64,000 bases of DNA from Gemmobacter lutimaris (GTDB lineage: Bacteria; Pseudomonadota; Alphaproteobacteria; Rhodobacterales; Rhodobacteraceae): contig NZ_QXXQ01000004.1 of assembly GCF_003570715.1 (NCBI RefSeq), positions 186,001-250,000 of the forward strand. The letters are read 5' to 3'. The notes under the pieces are model-generated. The model worked only from the letters and a program-made list of their open reading frames with translations. It had not been told where the DNA came from and made no database searches. This document shows positions 9,379 through 17,519 of this stretch, piece by piece. Made by a program: the position numbers and the translations under genes. Numbering within the stretch: the first letter of the stretch is position 1; each line of letters starts with the position of its first letter.

Positions 9379-10662
9379 ATGGCTCATATCGTCGTTCTGG
9401 GTGCCGGGCTTGGCGGGGCCATCATGGCCTACGAGCTGAAAGACCAGATCCGGCCGGAAGATACCGTGACCGTGATCACCAAGGAGCCGACCTACCATTT
9501 CGTGCCCTCGAACCCGTGGATCGCAGTCGGCTGGCGCGAACGCGAGGACATCACCATCGACCTCGCCCCGACCATGGCGAAGAAGGGCATCGCCTTCAAA
9601 CCCGTCGCGGCCCAGAAGGTGCATCCGCAGGAAAACCGTGTTGAACTGATCGACGGTAGCTCGGTCAGCTATGACTATCTGGTCATCGCCACCGGCCCGG
9701 AACTGGCCTTCGACGAGATCGAGGGTTTTGGCCCCGAAGACCATACCCAATCGGTCTGTCACGTCGATCACGCCCTCGCGGCGCGCGAACGGTTCGAGGA
9801 ATTCTGCAAGAACCCCGCCCCGATCATCGTCGGCGCGGCGCAGGGCGCAAGCTGCTTTGGCCCGGCCTACGAATTCCTGTTCATCCTTGAAACCGAACTG
9901 CGCCGCCGCAAGATCCGCGATCAGGTGCCGATGACCTTCATCACCTCGGAACCCTATGTCGGGCATCTGGGGCTGGACGGGGTGGGCGACACCAAGGGCC
10001 TGCTGGAATCCGAGATGCGTGGCAAGCACGTCAAATGGATGACCTCCTCGCGGGTGAAGAAGGTCGAGGACGGCAAGATGATCGTCGAGGAAATCGCCGA
10101 CGATGGCAGCGTGAAGGCCGAGAAGGAAATGCCCTTCGGCTTTGCCATGATGCTGCCTGCCTTCCGCGGCATCCCGGCGGTTTCGGGGATCGAGGGCCTC
10201 AGCAATCCGCGTGGTTTCACCATCGTGGACAAGCATCAGCGCAACCCGAAATACCCCAATGTCTTTGCCGTGGGCGTCTGTGTCGCCATCCCGCCGATGG
10301 CGCCGACGCCGGTGCCCTGCGGCGTGCCCAAGACCGGCTTCATGATCGAAAGCATGGTGACCGCGACCGCGCATAACATCGGCAATCTGGTGCGCGGGAA
10401 GGAACCCGATCAGGTCGGCACATGGAACGCGGTCTGTCTGGCGGATTTTGGCGACAGCGGTATTGCCTTCGTGGCACAACCGCAGATCCCGCCGCGCAAC
10501 GTGAACTGGTCCTCCAGTGGCAAATGGGTGCATCTGGCCAAGATCGGCTTCGAGAAATACTTCATGCGCAAGCTGCGCAAGGGCACCTCGGAGCCGTATT
10601 ACGAGAAGGCCGCGATGAAGATGCTGGGCATCGACAAGCTGAAGGCGCCGCAGAAAGGCTGA
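9379..10662 (+). CDS. sqr: Sulfide:quinone oxidoreductase
   Basis: Membrane-associated flavoprotein that oxidises sulfide to sulfane sulfur and reduces quinone. It has an N-terminal FAD motif (IVVLGAGLGGAIMAYEL), VIATGPEL, and the family segment GHLGLDGVGDTKG. From Met1 at 9379, cysteines fall at 127 (SVC), 159 (ASC) and 353 (AVC). These are the three redox/flavin-linking positions established for the 427-aa R. capsulatus enzyme, and this protein is also 427 aa. GGGAGGA (9364-9370) is an ideal ribosome site for this start, so the upstream in-frame ATG is rejected. It is a single gene bounded by terminators. Confidence 0.93.
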   Translation: MAHIVVLGAGLGGAIMAYELKDQIRPEDTVTVITKEPTYHFVPSNPWIAVGWREREDITIDLAPTMAKKGIAFKPVAAQKVHPQENRVELIDGSSVSYDYLVIATGPELAFDEIEGFGPEDHTQSVCHVDHALAARERFEEFCKNPAPIIVGAAQGASCFGPAYEFLFILETELRRRKIRDQVPMTFITSEPYVGHLGLDGVGDTKGLLESEMRGKHVKWMTSSRVKKVEDGKMIVEEIADDGSVKAEKEMPFGFAMMLPAFRGIPAVSGIEGLSNPRGFTIVDKHQRNPKYPNVFAVGVCVAIPPMAPTPVPCGVPKTGFMIESMVTATAHNIGNLVRGKEPDQVGTWNAVCLADFGDSGIAFVAQPQIPPRNVNWSSSGKWVHLAKIGFEKYFMRKLRKGTSEPYYEKAAMKMLGIDKLKAPQKG

Positions 10663-10665
10663 TCG

Positions 10666-10690
10666 AAAGGGGGCTTCAAGCCCCCTTTCC
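10666..10690 (+). terminator. Intrinsic terminator after sqr
   Basis: AAAGGGGGCTT and AAGCCCCCTTT form a near-loopless perfect stem followed by T-rich sequence, immediately after the sqr stop. Confidence 0.88.
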
Positions 10691-10721
10691 TTTGCTGCGC
10701 GGGCGGTTACTCTGCGCCCCC

Positions 10722-11798
10722 ATGACATATGATTTCCTGATCATCGGGGCCGGGATTGCCGGCCTTTCCGCCGCCGCCGAACTGGTGGGGCTTGGCTCGG
10801 TTCTGGTGCTGGAACGCGAGGCGCATCCCGCGCATCACGCCTCCGGTCGGTCCGCAGCACTTTATGAGCCGCGCTATGGCCTGCCGCCGGTGGTGGAGTT
10901 GTCGCTGGCGTCGGAAGCGGCCTTCCGTGCGCTGCCGGGCATCCTTTCGGAACGCGGGCTGATGATTCTGGCGAAGGCGGATCAGCGCGCCGCTTTCGAC
11001 CGCGATCTGGCGGGCTTCCAGCTTGAGGACATCGGGGTGGAGGCCGCGCGATCCATCGTTCCGATCCTCAACCCCGCGACCGTGGCCTTTGCGGGCACCG
11101 CGAGCCACGCCTGGGACATCGACACCGATCTGTTGATTCAGGGCCATATCCGGCGCCTGAAAGCGGGTGGTGGCGGCCTGCGCACCTCCAGCCCTGTCAG
11201 CGCGATCCGGCGCGGGGGCGGGCTTTGGCATGTGACGACACCGATGGCAGAGGTATCCGCCCGTGTCCTGATCAATGCCGCCGGGGCCTGGGTCGGGCAG
11301 ATTGCGGGCATGGCCGGGGTCGCTGGCCCCGCCTTCACGCCGCTGCGCCGGTCCATGGCGCGGATTGCCGCGCCTGCCGGGCATGATGTCGCACGCTGGC
11401 CGATGCTCTTTGGCTGTGGCGAAAGCTGGTATGCCAAGCCTGATGCCGGGGCACTGATCATTTCGCCGGCCGAGGAAGACCCGCTGACACCGCAGGATGC
11501 CTGGGCCGATGACATGGTGCTGGCCGAAGGGCTGGCCCGGTATGAGGAAATGGTGACCGAACCCGTGACCCGGCCGCTGGCCAACTGGGCGGGCCTGCGC
11601 ACCTTCTCGCCCGACCGGGTGCCGGTGATCGGGCCGGACCCGGTGGAACCCGCCTTCTTCTGGCTGGCGGGGCAGGGTGGTTACGGCTTCCAGACCTCGC
11701 CTGCCGCTGCGCGGCTGGTGGCGGCATTGCTGGGTGGCACCGCACCGGATGTCGGGACCGATCTGACCGCGCGCCTTTCGCCCGCCCGCTTCGCATGA
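10722..11798 (+). CDS. DAO-family FAD-dependent oxidoreductase (D-amino-acid/glycine oxidase-like)
   Basis: Flavoprotein (358 aa) of the D-amino-acid oxidase superfamily. The dinucleotide motif DFLIIGAGIAGLSAAAEL opens the protein. The central AAGAWVGQIAGMAG and the C-terminal SPDRVPVIGPDP and WLAGQGGYGFQTSPA segments are typical of this superfamily. The substrate cannot be read from the sequence; amines, D-amino acids or hydroxyacids are possible. The start is the ATG at 10722 after the sqr terminator, with no strong ribosome site. The stop overlaps the following methyltransferase by ATGA. Confidence 0.85.
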   Translation: MTYDFLIIGAGIAGLSAAAELVGLGSVLVLEREAHPAHHASGRSAALYEPRYGLPPVVELSLASEAAFRALPGILSERGLMILAKADQRAAFDRDLAGFQLEDIGVEAARSIVPILNPATVAFAGTASHAWDIDTDLLIQGHIRRLKAGGGGLRTSSPVSAIRRGGGLWHVTTPMAEVSARVLINAAGAWVGQIAGMAGVAGPAFTPLRRSMARIAAPAGHDVARWPMLFGCGESWYAKPDAGALIISPAEEDPLTPQDAWADDMVLAEGLARYEEMVTEPVTRPLANWAGLRTFSPDRVPVIGPDPVEPAFFWLAGQGGYGFQTSPAAARLVAALLGGTAPDVGTDLTARLSPARFA

Positions 11799-12421
11799 GC
11801 CTGCGCCTGCCCGACAGCGGTGCCGAAACCGATGCCGAGGGGCGCCGACACGCGCCTTCGGCCGTGCGCAACGCGGCGCCGATTCTTGCGCTGCTGCATG
11901 AGGTGCTGCCGCCCGAGGGGCGGATGCTGGAACTTGCCTCCGGCACCGGCCAGCACGCCCGCGCCTTCAGCGACGGCTTGCCCGGCTGGCACTGGCAGCC
12001 CACTGATCTGAACCCGGACAACCTGACCTCGATCCGCGCCTGGTCGGCCGGGCAGGACCGCATCGCGCCGCCGCGCGTGCTGGATGCCGGACGACCCGGT
12101 TGGCAGGCGGGGCTTGGCTGTTTCGACGCGGCGCTAGTGGTGAACCTGTTGCACCTGATCACCGATACACAGGCCGCAGCCGTGCTGGCCGGCCTCGCCG
12201 CCGTGGCGCCGCGCCTCGTGATCTATGGCCCCTTCCTGCGCGATGGCCAGACCACCAGTTCCGGTGACGAGGCCTTCCATGCCTCGCTTCGCGCGCAAGA
12301 TCCGGCCATTGGTTACAAGGATGTGCACTGGGTCGCCGGACAGTTGCGCCTTCATGGTCACGATCTGCAACTGCATGAAATGCCTGCCAACAATCTGGCG
12401 CTTGTCACATTCACAGTTTGA
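11795..12421 (+). CDS. DUF938 SAM-dependent methyltransferase-like protein
   Basis: Predicted cytosolic class I methyltransferase fold (208 aa). The SAM motif MLELASGTGQHARAF lies at about residues 43-57, and VVNLLHLI and LVIYGPFLRDG correspond to motifs II/III. These match the DUF938 family (related to eukaryotic METTL26), whose substrate is not established as far as I know. It is translationally coupled (ATGA) to the upstream oxidoreductase. Its final bases overlap the FNR-like box of the next gene. Confidence 0.82.
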   Translation: MSLRLPDSGAETDAEGRRHAPSAVRNAAPILALLHEVLPPEGRMLELASGTGQHARAFSDGLPGWHWQPTDLNPDNLTSIRAWSAGQDRIAPPRVLDAGRPGWQAGLGCFDAALVVNLLHLITDTQAAAVLAGLAAVAPRLVIYGPFLRDGQTTSSGDEAFHASLRAQDPAIGYKDVHWVAGQLRLHGHDLQLHEMPANNLALVTFTV

Positions 12422-12431
12422 TATGTGTCAA
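12418..12431 (+). promoter_or_regulatory. FNR/CRP-family box upstream of CMD-like gene
   Basis: TTGAT-ATGT-GTCAA fits the established FNR/FnrL/NNR consensus TTGAY-N4-RTCAA. It overlaps the stop codon of the methyltransferase and lies 53 nt before the CMD start codon, a workable distance for an activator site. It suggests oxygen- or nitric-oxide-responsive control. Confidence 0.6.
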
Positions 12432-12484
12432 GGCGCGGACTTGGCTGACATGGCATGGCCCTGACAGAAAGTCAGGAGCACGAC

Positions 12485-12820
12485 ATGAGTTACAAGGCAA
12501 AGATCGACAGCATGCGCGGCGAATTGCGCGTGATGAACAAGGCCATCCCCGAAACGATGCAGGGCTTCGCGCAACTGTCCAAGGCAGCCAAGGACCAGGG
12601 CCCGCTCGGCGTGAAGGAGAAGGAATATATTGCCATCGGCATCGCCATTTCGCAACGCTGCGAGCCCTGCATCAATTTCCACGTCGAGGCGTTGATGAAG
12701 GCGGGCGGCACACGCGAGGAACTGGCCGATGTCATGGCCATGTCGATCCAGATGGGCGGTGGCCCGGCAGTCATGTATGCGGCACATGCGCTGGCCTGCT
12801 GGGATGAACTTTCGCAGTGA
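12485..12820 (+). CDS. Carboxymuconolactone decarboxylase/AhpD-like protein
   Basis: Small (111 aa) all-helical AhpD-like protein. The CxxC-x3-H signature appears as CEPCINFH at about residues 56-63, the redox-active site in AhpD-type alkylhydroperoxidases. This suggests peroxide or thiol redox activity rather than true decarboxylation. The start at 12485 has AGGAG at 12474-12478; an in-frame ATG at 12455 lacks a comparable site. An FNR-like box lies just upstream. The exact reaction is unknown. Confidence 0.88.
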   Translation: MSYKAKIDSMRGELRVMNKAIPETMQGFAQLSKAAKDQGPLGVKEKEYIAIGIAISQRCEPCINFHVEALMKAGGTREELADVMAMSIQMGGGPAVMYAAHALACWDELSQ

Positions 12821-12837
12821 GCGACGGAATATCATTT

Positions 12838-12863
12838 TGTGAACGTATATGAATATGTTCACA
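12838..12863 (+). promoter_or_regulatory. 26-bp operator-like palindrome upstream of EF-hand gene
   Basis: The arms TGTGAAC (12838-12844) and GTTCACA (12857-12863) are exact complements, and the inner bases TATATGAATAT are AT-rich. It ends 5 nt before the GGAGG ribosome site of the EF-hand gene, so a bound protein would block transcription or initiation. The core TATATGA/ATATGTT partly resembles the site before sqr (9325-9340). The regulator is unknown. Confidence 0.55.
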
Positions 12864-12878
12864 CAACGGAGGTTTGCC

Positions 12879-13400
12879 ATGCGCGCACTCTATCTTCTTT
12901 CCGCCCTCGTTCCGGCCCTTGTGGCCGTTTCCTCGCCGGTGCTGGCTCAAGGCGACGGTCAGGCAGTTCATTTTCTGGAACAATGGGACGCCGATGCGGA
13001 CGGCAAGGTGACGCTGGAAGAAGCGCGCAGCAAACGTGGCGAAGTGTTCTATATGTTCGACAGCGATGAGGACGGCACGCTGAACCCTGATGAATGGGCG
13101 CTGGTCGCCGATCACATGCAGGCCGAGATGGACATGAAGTCAGAAATGCGGCCTGCCAAGGGTCAGGGTCAGGGTCAGGGTCAGGGTCAGGGTCAGGGTC
13201 AGGGTCAGGGTCAGGGTCAGGGCAAAGGCATGAACGGCCCTGGTCAGGCGATGCACGAGGCGATGAGCCCCGCCTTCAATGATGCCGATGGCAATGGCGT
13301 GGTAACCGAGGCGGAATTCGTGGCTGCGACCGACACGCTTTTCACCAATCTGGACCGTAACGCCGATGGCGTGGTCTCGGCGGCGGATTTCGCCCGCTGA
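12879..13400 (+). CDS. Secreted EF-hand calcium-binding protein with Gly-Gln repeat linker
   Basis: Predicted periplasmic protein (173 aa). A signal peptide is seen (MRALYLLSALVPALVAVSSP, cleavage near VLAQ). There are four EF-hand-type loops in two pairs: DADADGKVTLEE and DSDEDGTLNPDE, then DADGNGVVTEAE and DRNADGVVSAAD, all with the canonical Asp/Gly/Glu pattern. The pairs are separated by ten Gly-Gln dipeptides encoded by a perfect hexanucleotide array. The start at 12879 is fixed by GGAGG at 12868-12872; ATGs at 12849 and 12855 fall in the operator-like palindrome. The role is unknown, presumably calcium buffering or sensing in the envelope. Confidence 0.85.
   Translation: MRALYLLSALVPALVAVSSPVLAQGDGQAVHFLEQWDADADGKVTLEEARSKRGEVFYMFDSDEDGTLNPDEWALVADHMQAEMDMKSEMRPAKGQGQGQGQGQGQGQGQGQGQGKGMNGPGQAMHEAMSPAFNDADGNGVVTEAEFVAATDTLFTNLDRNADGVVSAADFAR
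13161..13220 (+). repeat. Perfect tandem hexanucleotide repeat (GGTCAG)x10 within EF-hand gene
   Basis: Ten identical copies of GGTCAG encode (Gly-Gln)10 between the two EF-hand pairs. There is no synonymous drift between copies, which suggests recent expansion or active slippage. The unit is a multiple of three, so copy-number change would alter linker length without a frameshift. Confidence 0.98.
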
Positions 13401-13422
13401 TCCTGATTCCGCCGTGACATTC

Positions 13423-13458
13423 CTGCCCGCTTCGGCAACGATGCGGGCAGATTGTTTT
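13423..13458 (+). terminator. Intrinsic terminator after EF-hand gene
   Basis: CTGCCCGC (13423-13430) pairs with GCGGGCAG (13443-13450) and is followed by ATTGTTTT. Confidence 0.82.
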
Positions 13459-13471
13459 CGCCGAGGTTTCA

Positions 13472-14275
13472 ATGCGTCTGCCTGCGTTCCTGTTGCTTGC
13501 CAGCCTTTCGGTTCTTGCGGCCTGTGGCGGGGGCGGAGGCAGACAGGAACGCGCCGCAGTGCCCGTGCCACCAGAACAGGTGACCCGGCCGAATTTTGGC
13601 GATTCGCAGCCGCATCCCGAGCTTGCCGCCGCGATCCGGCGACACAGTGTTCACGGCATAGACGCCGCGCGATTCCAGACCAGCATCGACTGGCCCACTG
13701 CCCGCGCCAACGGGGTCAATTTCGCCTTCATCAAAGCCACGGAAGGCGGCGACCGAGTGGACGAGATGTTCGACAGCCACTGGCGCGGTGCTGCCCGTGC
13801 GGGCGTGCGGCGCGGCGCCTATCATTTCTTCTACCACTGCCGCGCGCCAGAGGAACAGGCGCGCTGGTTTTTCCGCCATGTGCCGCGCCGCTCGGGCGAC
13901 CTGCCGCCGGTGATCGACATGGAATGGACGCCAACCAGCCCGACCTGCACCATTCGGCGCCCGGCCAGCGAGATCCGCGCCGATGCCGAGGTGCTGACCC
14001 GGATGTTCACCCAGCATTACCGCACCGCGCCGATCTTCTACACTACCGTCGATTTCTACGAAGACAATCAACTGTGGAAGCTGAAGGGCGTGGATTTCTG
14101 GCTTCGCTCGGTCGCGGCACACCCGTCCGACCGCTATCCGGGGCAGCACTGGGCTTTCTGGCAGTATACCTCTACGGGGCAGGTGCCGGGCATCGCGGGC
14201 GCGGTGGACATCAACGTCTTCGCCGGGGGCGAAGCGGCCTGGGCCGACTGGCTGGCCAAACGCGCCCAACCCTGA
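13472..14275 (+). CDS. GH25 family lysozyme, predicted lipoprotein
   Basis: Muramidase of glycoside hydrolase family 25 (267 aa), expected to cut peptidoglycan in the envelope. The N-terminus is a lipoprotein signal with lipobox LAAC and mature Cys near residue 18, followed by a Gly-rich linker. The catalytic domain starts at HGIDAARFQTSIDW with the family Asp, continues through FAFIKATEGG and has the acidic motif VIDMEW. The C-terminal AFWQYTSTGQVPGI and DINVF complete the GH25 signature. GAGG precedes the start. It stands alone after a terminator; its role in remodelling or competition is not evident. Confidence 0.9.
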   Translation: MRLPAFLLLASLSVLAACGGGGGRQERAAVPVPPEQVTRPNFGDSQPHPELAAAIRRHSVHGIDAARFQTSIDWPTARANGVNFAFIKATEGGDRVDEMFDSHWRGAARAGVRRGAYHFFYHCRAPEEQARWFFRHVPRRSGDLPPVIDMEWTPTSPTCTIRRPASEIRADAEVLTRMFTQHYRTAPIFYTTVDFYEDNQLWKLKGVDFWLRSVAAHPSDRYPGQHWAFWQYTSTGQVPGIAGAVDINVFAGGEAAWADWLAKRAQP

Positions 14276-14304
14276 CGGGGCGCCCGGATCGACTGTCGTG
14301 CCGT

Positions 14305-14327
14305 GAGTATTTGGGCAAGAAGCAAAG
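14305..14327 (-). repeat. Partial copy of the dispersed repeat (head only), copy D
   Basis: Read on the minus strand, TTTGCTTCTTGCCCAAATAC nearly matches the head of the copy at 37881, but the GC-rich hairpin half is absent. It lies in the 171-nt gap between the lysozyme gene and the convergent dehydrogenase gene. The rest of that gap holds only the terminator at 14401. Confidence 0.55.
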
Positions 14328-14400
14328 CCATATTGCTCATTGCATAAATACTCATGCGCGGCTGACGATCCCGCGGGCGGCCGGGCAGGGGCGCCATGCA

Positions 14401-14427
14401 AAAGGCCGCCCGGCGAGGGCGGCCTTT
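14401..14427 (-). terminator. Terminator hairpin for the dehydrogenase gene
   Basis: AAAGGCCGCCC, loop GGCGA, GGGCGGCCTTT. The symmetrical A/T-flanked stem lies 20 nt past the stop of the minus-strand gene and could act in both directions. Confidence 0.8.
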
Positions 14428-14446
14428 CGTTCTTTGCGCGGGCGGA

Positions 14447-16948
14447 TCAGCCGTTGACGCGGATACGCTCGTTCTTCGGGTCGAAGGGGCTGTCTTCGAC
14501 CACCACGGCGTCCCATTCCTTCAGCAGCATCTTCACTTTCAGCTTGGTGCCGACCTCGGCCAGTTCGGGGCTGACATAGCCCATGCCGATTTGCTTGCCG
14601 AAGGCCACCGAATAGCCGCCCGAGGTCAGACGACCGACTTTCACGCCGTCTTTCAGGATGGCTTCCTTGCCCCACGGGTCGGTGTCATCCGGCCCGTCGA
14701 TCAGCAGGGTCACGCATTTCGACCGGATGCCGGTATCGAGCATCGCCTGCTTGCCGCGGAAGTCTTTCGTGAGGTCCACGAAACGGTCCAGCGCGGCCTC
14801 CAGCGGAGTGGCGTCGCGGCCGAGTTCATTGCCGAAGGCGCGGTAGGATTTTTCCTGACGCAGCCAGTTCTGCGCCCGCGCACCCACGCCTTTCAGCCCG
14901 TGCTTTTCGCCCACCGACCACAGCAGATCCCACAGGTAGCGGCCGAATTCGATCGGGTAATGCAGTTCCCAGCCCAGTTCGCCCGTATAGGCCACGCGGA
15001 TCGCGCGGACCGGGCACATGCCCAGCTCGATGTCGCGGTAGGAAAGCCACGGGAAGCGCTTGTTCGACAGAACGGTGTCGGGGTCGGCGTCCTTGACGAT
15101 TTCACGCATCAGGGCGCGGGCATTCGGGCCGGCCAGCGCATAGACGCCCCATTGCGTCGTCACATCATGGATGTCGATGTAACCGCCGCCCTGCGCCATG
15201 AAGTCCTCGGCCGATTTCATCAGGAAATCAGCGTCATAGGCCGTCCATGCCCCGGCAGAGATGATGTAGTATTCATTCTCTTTCAGCCGGACGATGGTGT
15301 ATTCGGTGCGTGTGGTGCCCGCATCGGTCAGCGCATAGGTCAGGTTGATGCGGCCGACGGTCGGCAGTTTGTTGCAGGTGAAGTGGTCAAGGAACGCCGT
15401 CGCGCCGGGGCCACGCACCAGATGTTTGGTAAAGGCCGAGGCGTCGATGATGCCGACGGTCGAACGCACGGCCTCGGCCTCGGCCTTGGCATAGGGCCAC
15501 CAGGCGCCACGGCGGAACGACCGGCTGTCGTGGTCGAAAGAGGCCGGGGCATCTTTCGGACCGTAGTAGTTCGGGCGATCCCAGCCGTTCACCTGACCGA
15601 ATTGCGCGCCCATTTCCTTTTGCCGGTCATAGGCGGGGGCGGTGCGCAGCGGGCGGCAGGCTTCGCGCTCTTCATCCGGGTGGTGCAGGATGAAGACGTG
15701 TTCGTAGCATTCCTCGTTCTTGCGCGCGGCATATTCGGTGGTCATCCAGTTGCCGTAGCGCTTGGGGTCGAGGCTCGCCATGTCGATCTCGGCCTCGCCA
15801 TTGACCATCATCTGCGCAAGGTAATAGCCCGTGCCGCCGGCTGCGGTGATGCCGAACGAGAAGCCTTCCGCGATCCACATGTTGCGCAGGCCCGGCACCG
15901 GGCCGACCAGCGGGTTGCCATCGGGGGTATAGCAGATCGGGCCGTTGAAATCGTCCTTCAGACCCACGGTTTCCGAAGTCGGCAGGCGATGGATCATCGA
16001 CATGTATTCTTCCTCGATCCGTTCCAGATCGAGCGGGAACAGGTCGGCGCGGAAGGATTCCGGCACGTCATAAAGGAAACGGGCCGGGGCGTTGCGTTCA
16101 TAGGGGCCGAGGATCCAGCCGCCGCGTTCCTCGCGGACATACCATTTCGCGTCGGCGTCGCGCAGCACCGGGTGTTCGGGGTTGCCCGCCTTGCGCCATG
16201 CAACCAGTGCCGGGTCGGGCTCGGTCACGATATACTGGTGCTCGACCGGGATCGCCGGGATCTTCACGCCCAGCAGGCGCGCGGTGCGCTGCGCGTGGTT
16301 GCCGGTGGCGGTGACCACATGTTCGGCGACGATCTCGAACTTCTCTTCACCGGCGACCAGCATGCCGCCCTTTTCCACCATGCGCGTGCAGGAGACGACC
16401 CATTCCGAGCCGGTCCAGCGATAGCCATCAACCTGCACCTTGCGCTCGATCGTGGCGCCGTGCTGGCGGGCGCCCTTGGCCATGGCCTGCGTCACGTCGG
16501 CGGGGTTGATATAGCCGTCCTGCGGGTGGAACAGCGCACCTTTCAGATCGTCGGTGCGCAGCAGCGGCCAGCGGTCCTTCATCTGGGCGGGGGTCAGGAA
16601 TTCATGGTAGACCCCGGCGGTTTCCGCGACCGAGGAATAGAGCATATATTCATCCATCCGCGCGTCGGTCTGCGCCATGCGCAGGTTGCCGCAGATCGAG
16701 AAGCCGGCGTTCAGCCCGGTTTCGGCCTCAAGCGATTTGTAGAAATCCACCGAATATTTGTGGATATGGGTGGTCGCGAAGGACATGTTGAACAGCGGAA
16801 GCAGGCCCGCCGCGTGCCAGGTGGAGCCGGAGGTCAGCTCGTCCCGTTCCACCAGCATGGTGTCCCAGCCCGCTTTGGCCAGATGATAGGCGATCCCGTT
16901 GCCAACGGCGCCGCCGCCGACAACCAGGGCTTTGACATGGGTTTTCAT
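14447..16948 (-). CDS. Dimethylglycine/sarcosine dehydrogenase-like flavoprotein with GcvT domain
   Basis: Bifunctional enzyme (833 aa) with an N-terminal DAO-type FAD domain (ALVVGGGAVGNGIAYHLAK) and a C-terminal GcvT/aminomethyltransferase folate domain. It is expected to oxidatively demethylate N-methylated glycines and pass the C1 unit to tetrahydrofolate. STWHAAGLLP at residues 42-51 contains His45, the position that carries covalent FAD in DMGDH/SarDH. The start at 16948 has CGGAG upstream; the longer open frame is not supported. No betaine or sarcosine genes flank it, so the substrate assignment stays approximate. It diverges from the DUF2946 gene. Confidence 0.87.
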   Translation of the reverse strand: MKTHVKALVVGGGAVGNGIAYHLAKAGWDTMLVERDELTSGSTWHAAGLLPLFNMSFATTHIHKYSVDFYKSLEAETGLNAGFSICGNLRMAQTDARMDEYMLYSSVAETAGVYHEFLTPAQMKDRWPLLRTDDLKGALFHPQDGYINPADVTQAMAKGARQHGATIERKVQVDGYRWTGSEWVVSCTRMVEKGGMLVAGEEKFEIVAEHVVTATGNHAQRTARLLGVKIPAIPVEHQYIVTEPDPALVAWRKAGNPEHPVLRDADAKWYVREERGGWILGPYERNAPARFLYDVPESFRADLFPLDLERIEEEYMSMIHRLPTSETVGLKDDFNGPICYTPDGNPLVGPVPGLRNMWIAEGFSFGITAAGGTGYYLAQMMVNGEAEIDMASLDPKRYGNWMTTEYAARKNEECYEHVFILHHPDEEREACRPLRTAPAYDRQKEMGAQFGQVNGWDRPNYYGPKDAPASFDHDSRSFRRGAWWPYAKAEAEAVRSTVGIIDASAFTKHLVRGPGATAFLDHFTCNKLPTVGRINLTYALTDAGTTRTEYTIVRLKENEYYIISAGAWTAYDADFLMKSAEDFMAQGGGYIDIHDVTTQWGVYALAGPNARALMREIVKDADPDTVLSNKRFPWLSYRDIELGMCPVRAIRVAYTGELGWELHYPIEFGRYLWDLLWSVGEKHGLKGVGARAQNWLRQEKSYRAFGNELGRDATPLEAALDRFVDLTKDFRGKQAMLDTGIRSKCVTLLIDGPDDTDPWGKEAILKDGVKVGRLTSGGYSVAFGKQIGMGYVSPELAEVGTKLKVKMLLKEWDAVVVEDSPFDPKNERIRVNG

Positions 16949-17090
16949 GGGCGACTCCGTGCGCGCTGAAGAATTTCTCCATGAATGCCAGAGCGCGGGC
17001 GAAACGGATAAGTCGGCCCGACCTGTTGCGGCGAAAAACGACATCCAAAGCCTCGCTTGACGGAATCGTGCCGCCGGGGCAGGAGAGGGC

Positions 17091-17483
17091 ATGACATTCG
17101 CCCCCGCGCCCCGTTCGGTCTGGATGCGACTCGCCGGTCTCGTGCTGGCGATGCCTTTCGTGCTGCTGTCGCTGGTGGCGCAGGGCTATATGCCCGCGCG
17201 GGGCGATGATGGCGCGCTGCGCATTGTCATCTGCACGGGGCAGGGGCCGGTGGCCATGGTGCTTGACCCGGAAACGGGCGGGCTGAAACCGGCGCCGGAG
17301 GTGGTGGATGGCCGCTGTTCCTGGGCGCAGGCTGCCTTGGCGCTCACAGTGCCTGAAGCGCCGGTGATGCGGGTGCCGCTTCGGCTTGCCCAGGCGTTTC
17401 ATCCCGTCGCGCCCGACGATCTGTGGCGCCCGGCCTATGATCCGCTGGGCATCTGGGCAAGGGGGCCGCCCCGCGCCGTCTGA
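17091..17483 (+). CDS. DUF2946-like small membrane/exported protein
   Basis: A 130-aa protein with one hydrophobic N-terminal segment (residues 12-32) followed by a short periplasmic part containing YMPARG and IVICTGQGP. This pattern resembles DUF2946 proteins, which often sit beside metal-uptake or PepSY genes. The distal Cys appears as DGRCSWAQAA. AGGAGAGG (17081-17088) supports the start. It lies 36 nt before the PepSY gene and is probably co-transcribed. Function is unknown; a metal-related role is inferred from association only. Confidence 0.65.
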   Translation: MTFAPAPRSVWMRLAGLVLAMPFVLLSLVAQGYMPARGDDGALRIVICTGQGPVAMVLDPETGGLKPAPEVVDGRCSWAQAALALTVPEAPVMRVPLRLAQAFHPVAPDDLWRPAYDPLGIWARGPPRAV

Positions 17484-17519
17484 TCTGCATTCCTCAAACG
17501 CAATCGGACGGAGTATTCC

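Noticed and set aside
13161-13220. CRISPR-like array
   Set aside because: Repeats are 6 bp with no spacers and lie within a coding frame.
14447-16948. DMSP demethylase (DmdA)
   Set aside because: DmdA is a stand-alone GcvT-fold protein; this one has a full N-terminal FAD domain with the TWHAAGL flavinylation motif typical of DMGDH/SarDH.
14396-16969. Long plus-strand open frame of over 850 codons
   Set aside because: It mirrors the clearly recognisable dehydrogenase on the minus strand; long antisense frames are common in such GC-rich genes. The product resembles no protein family.
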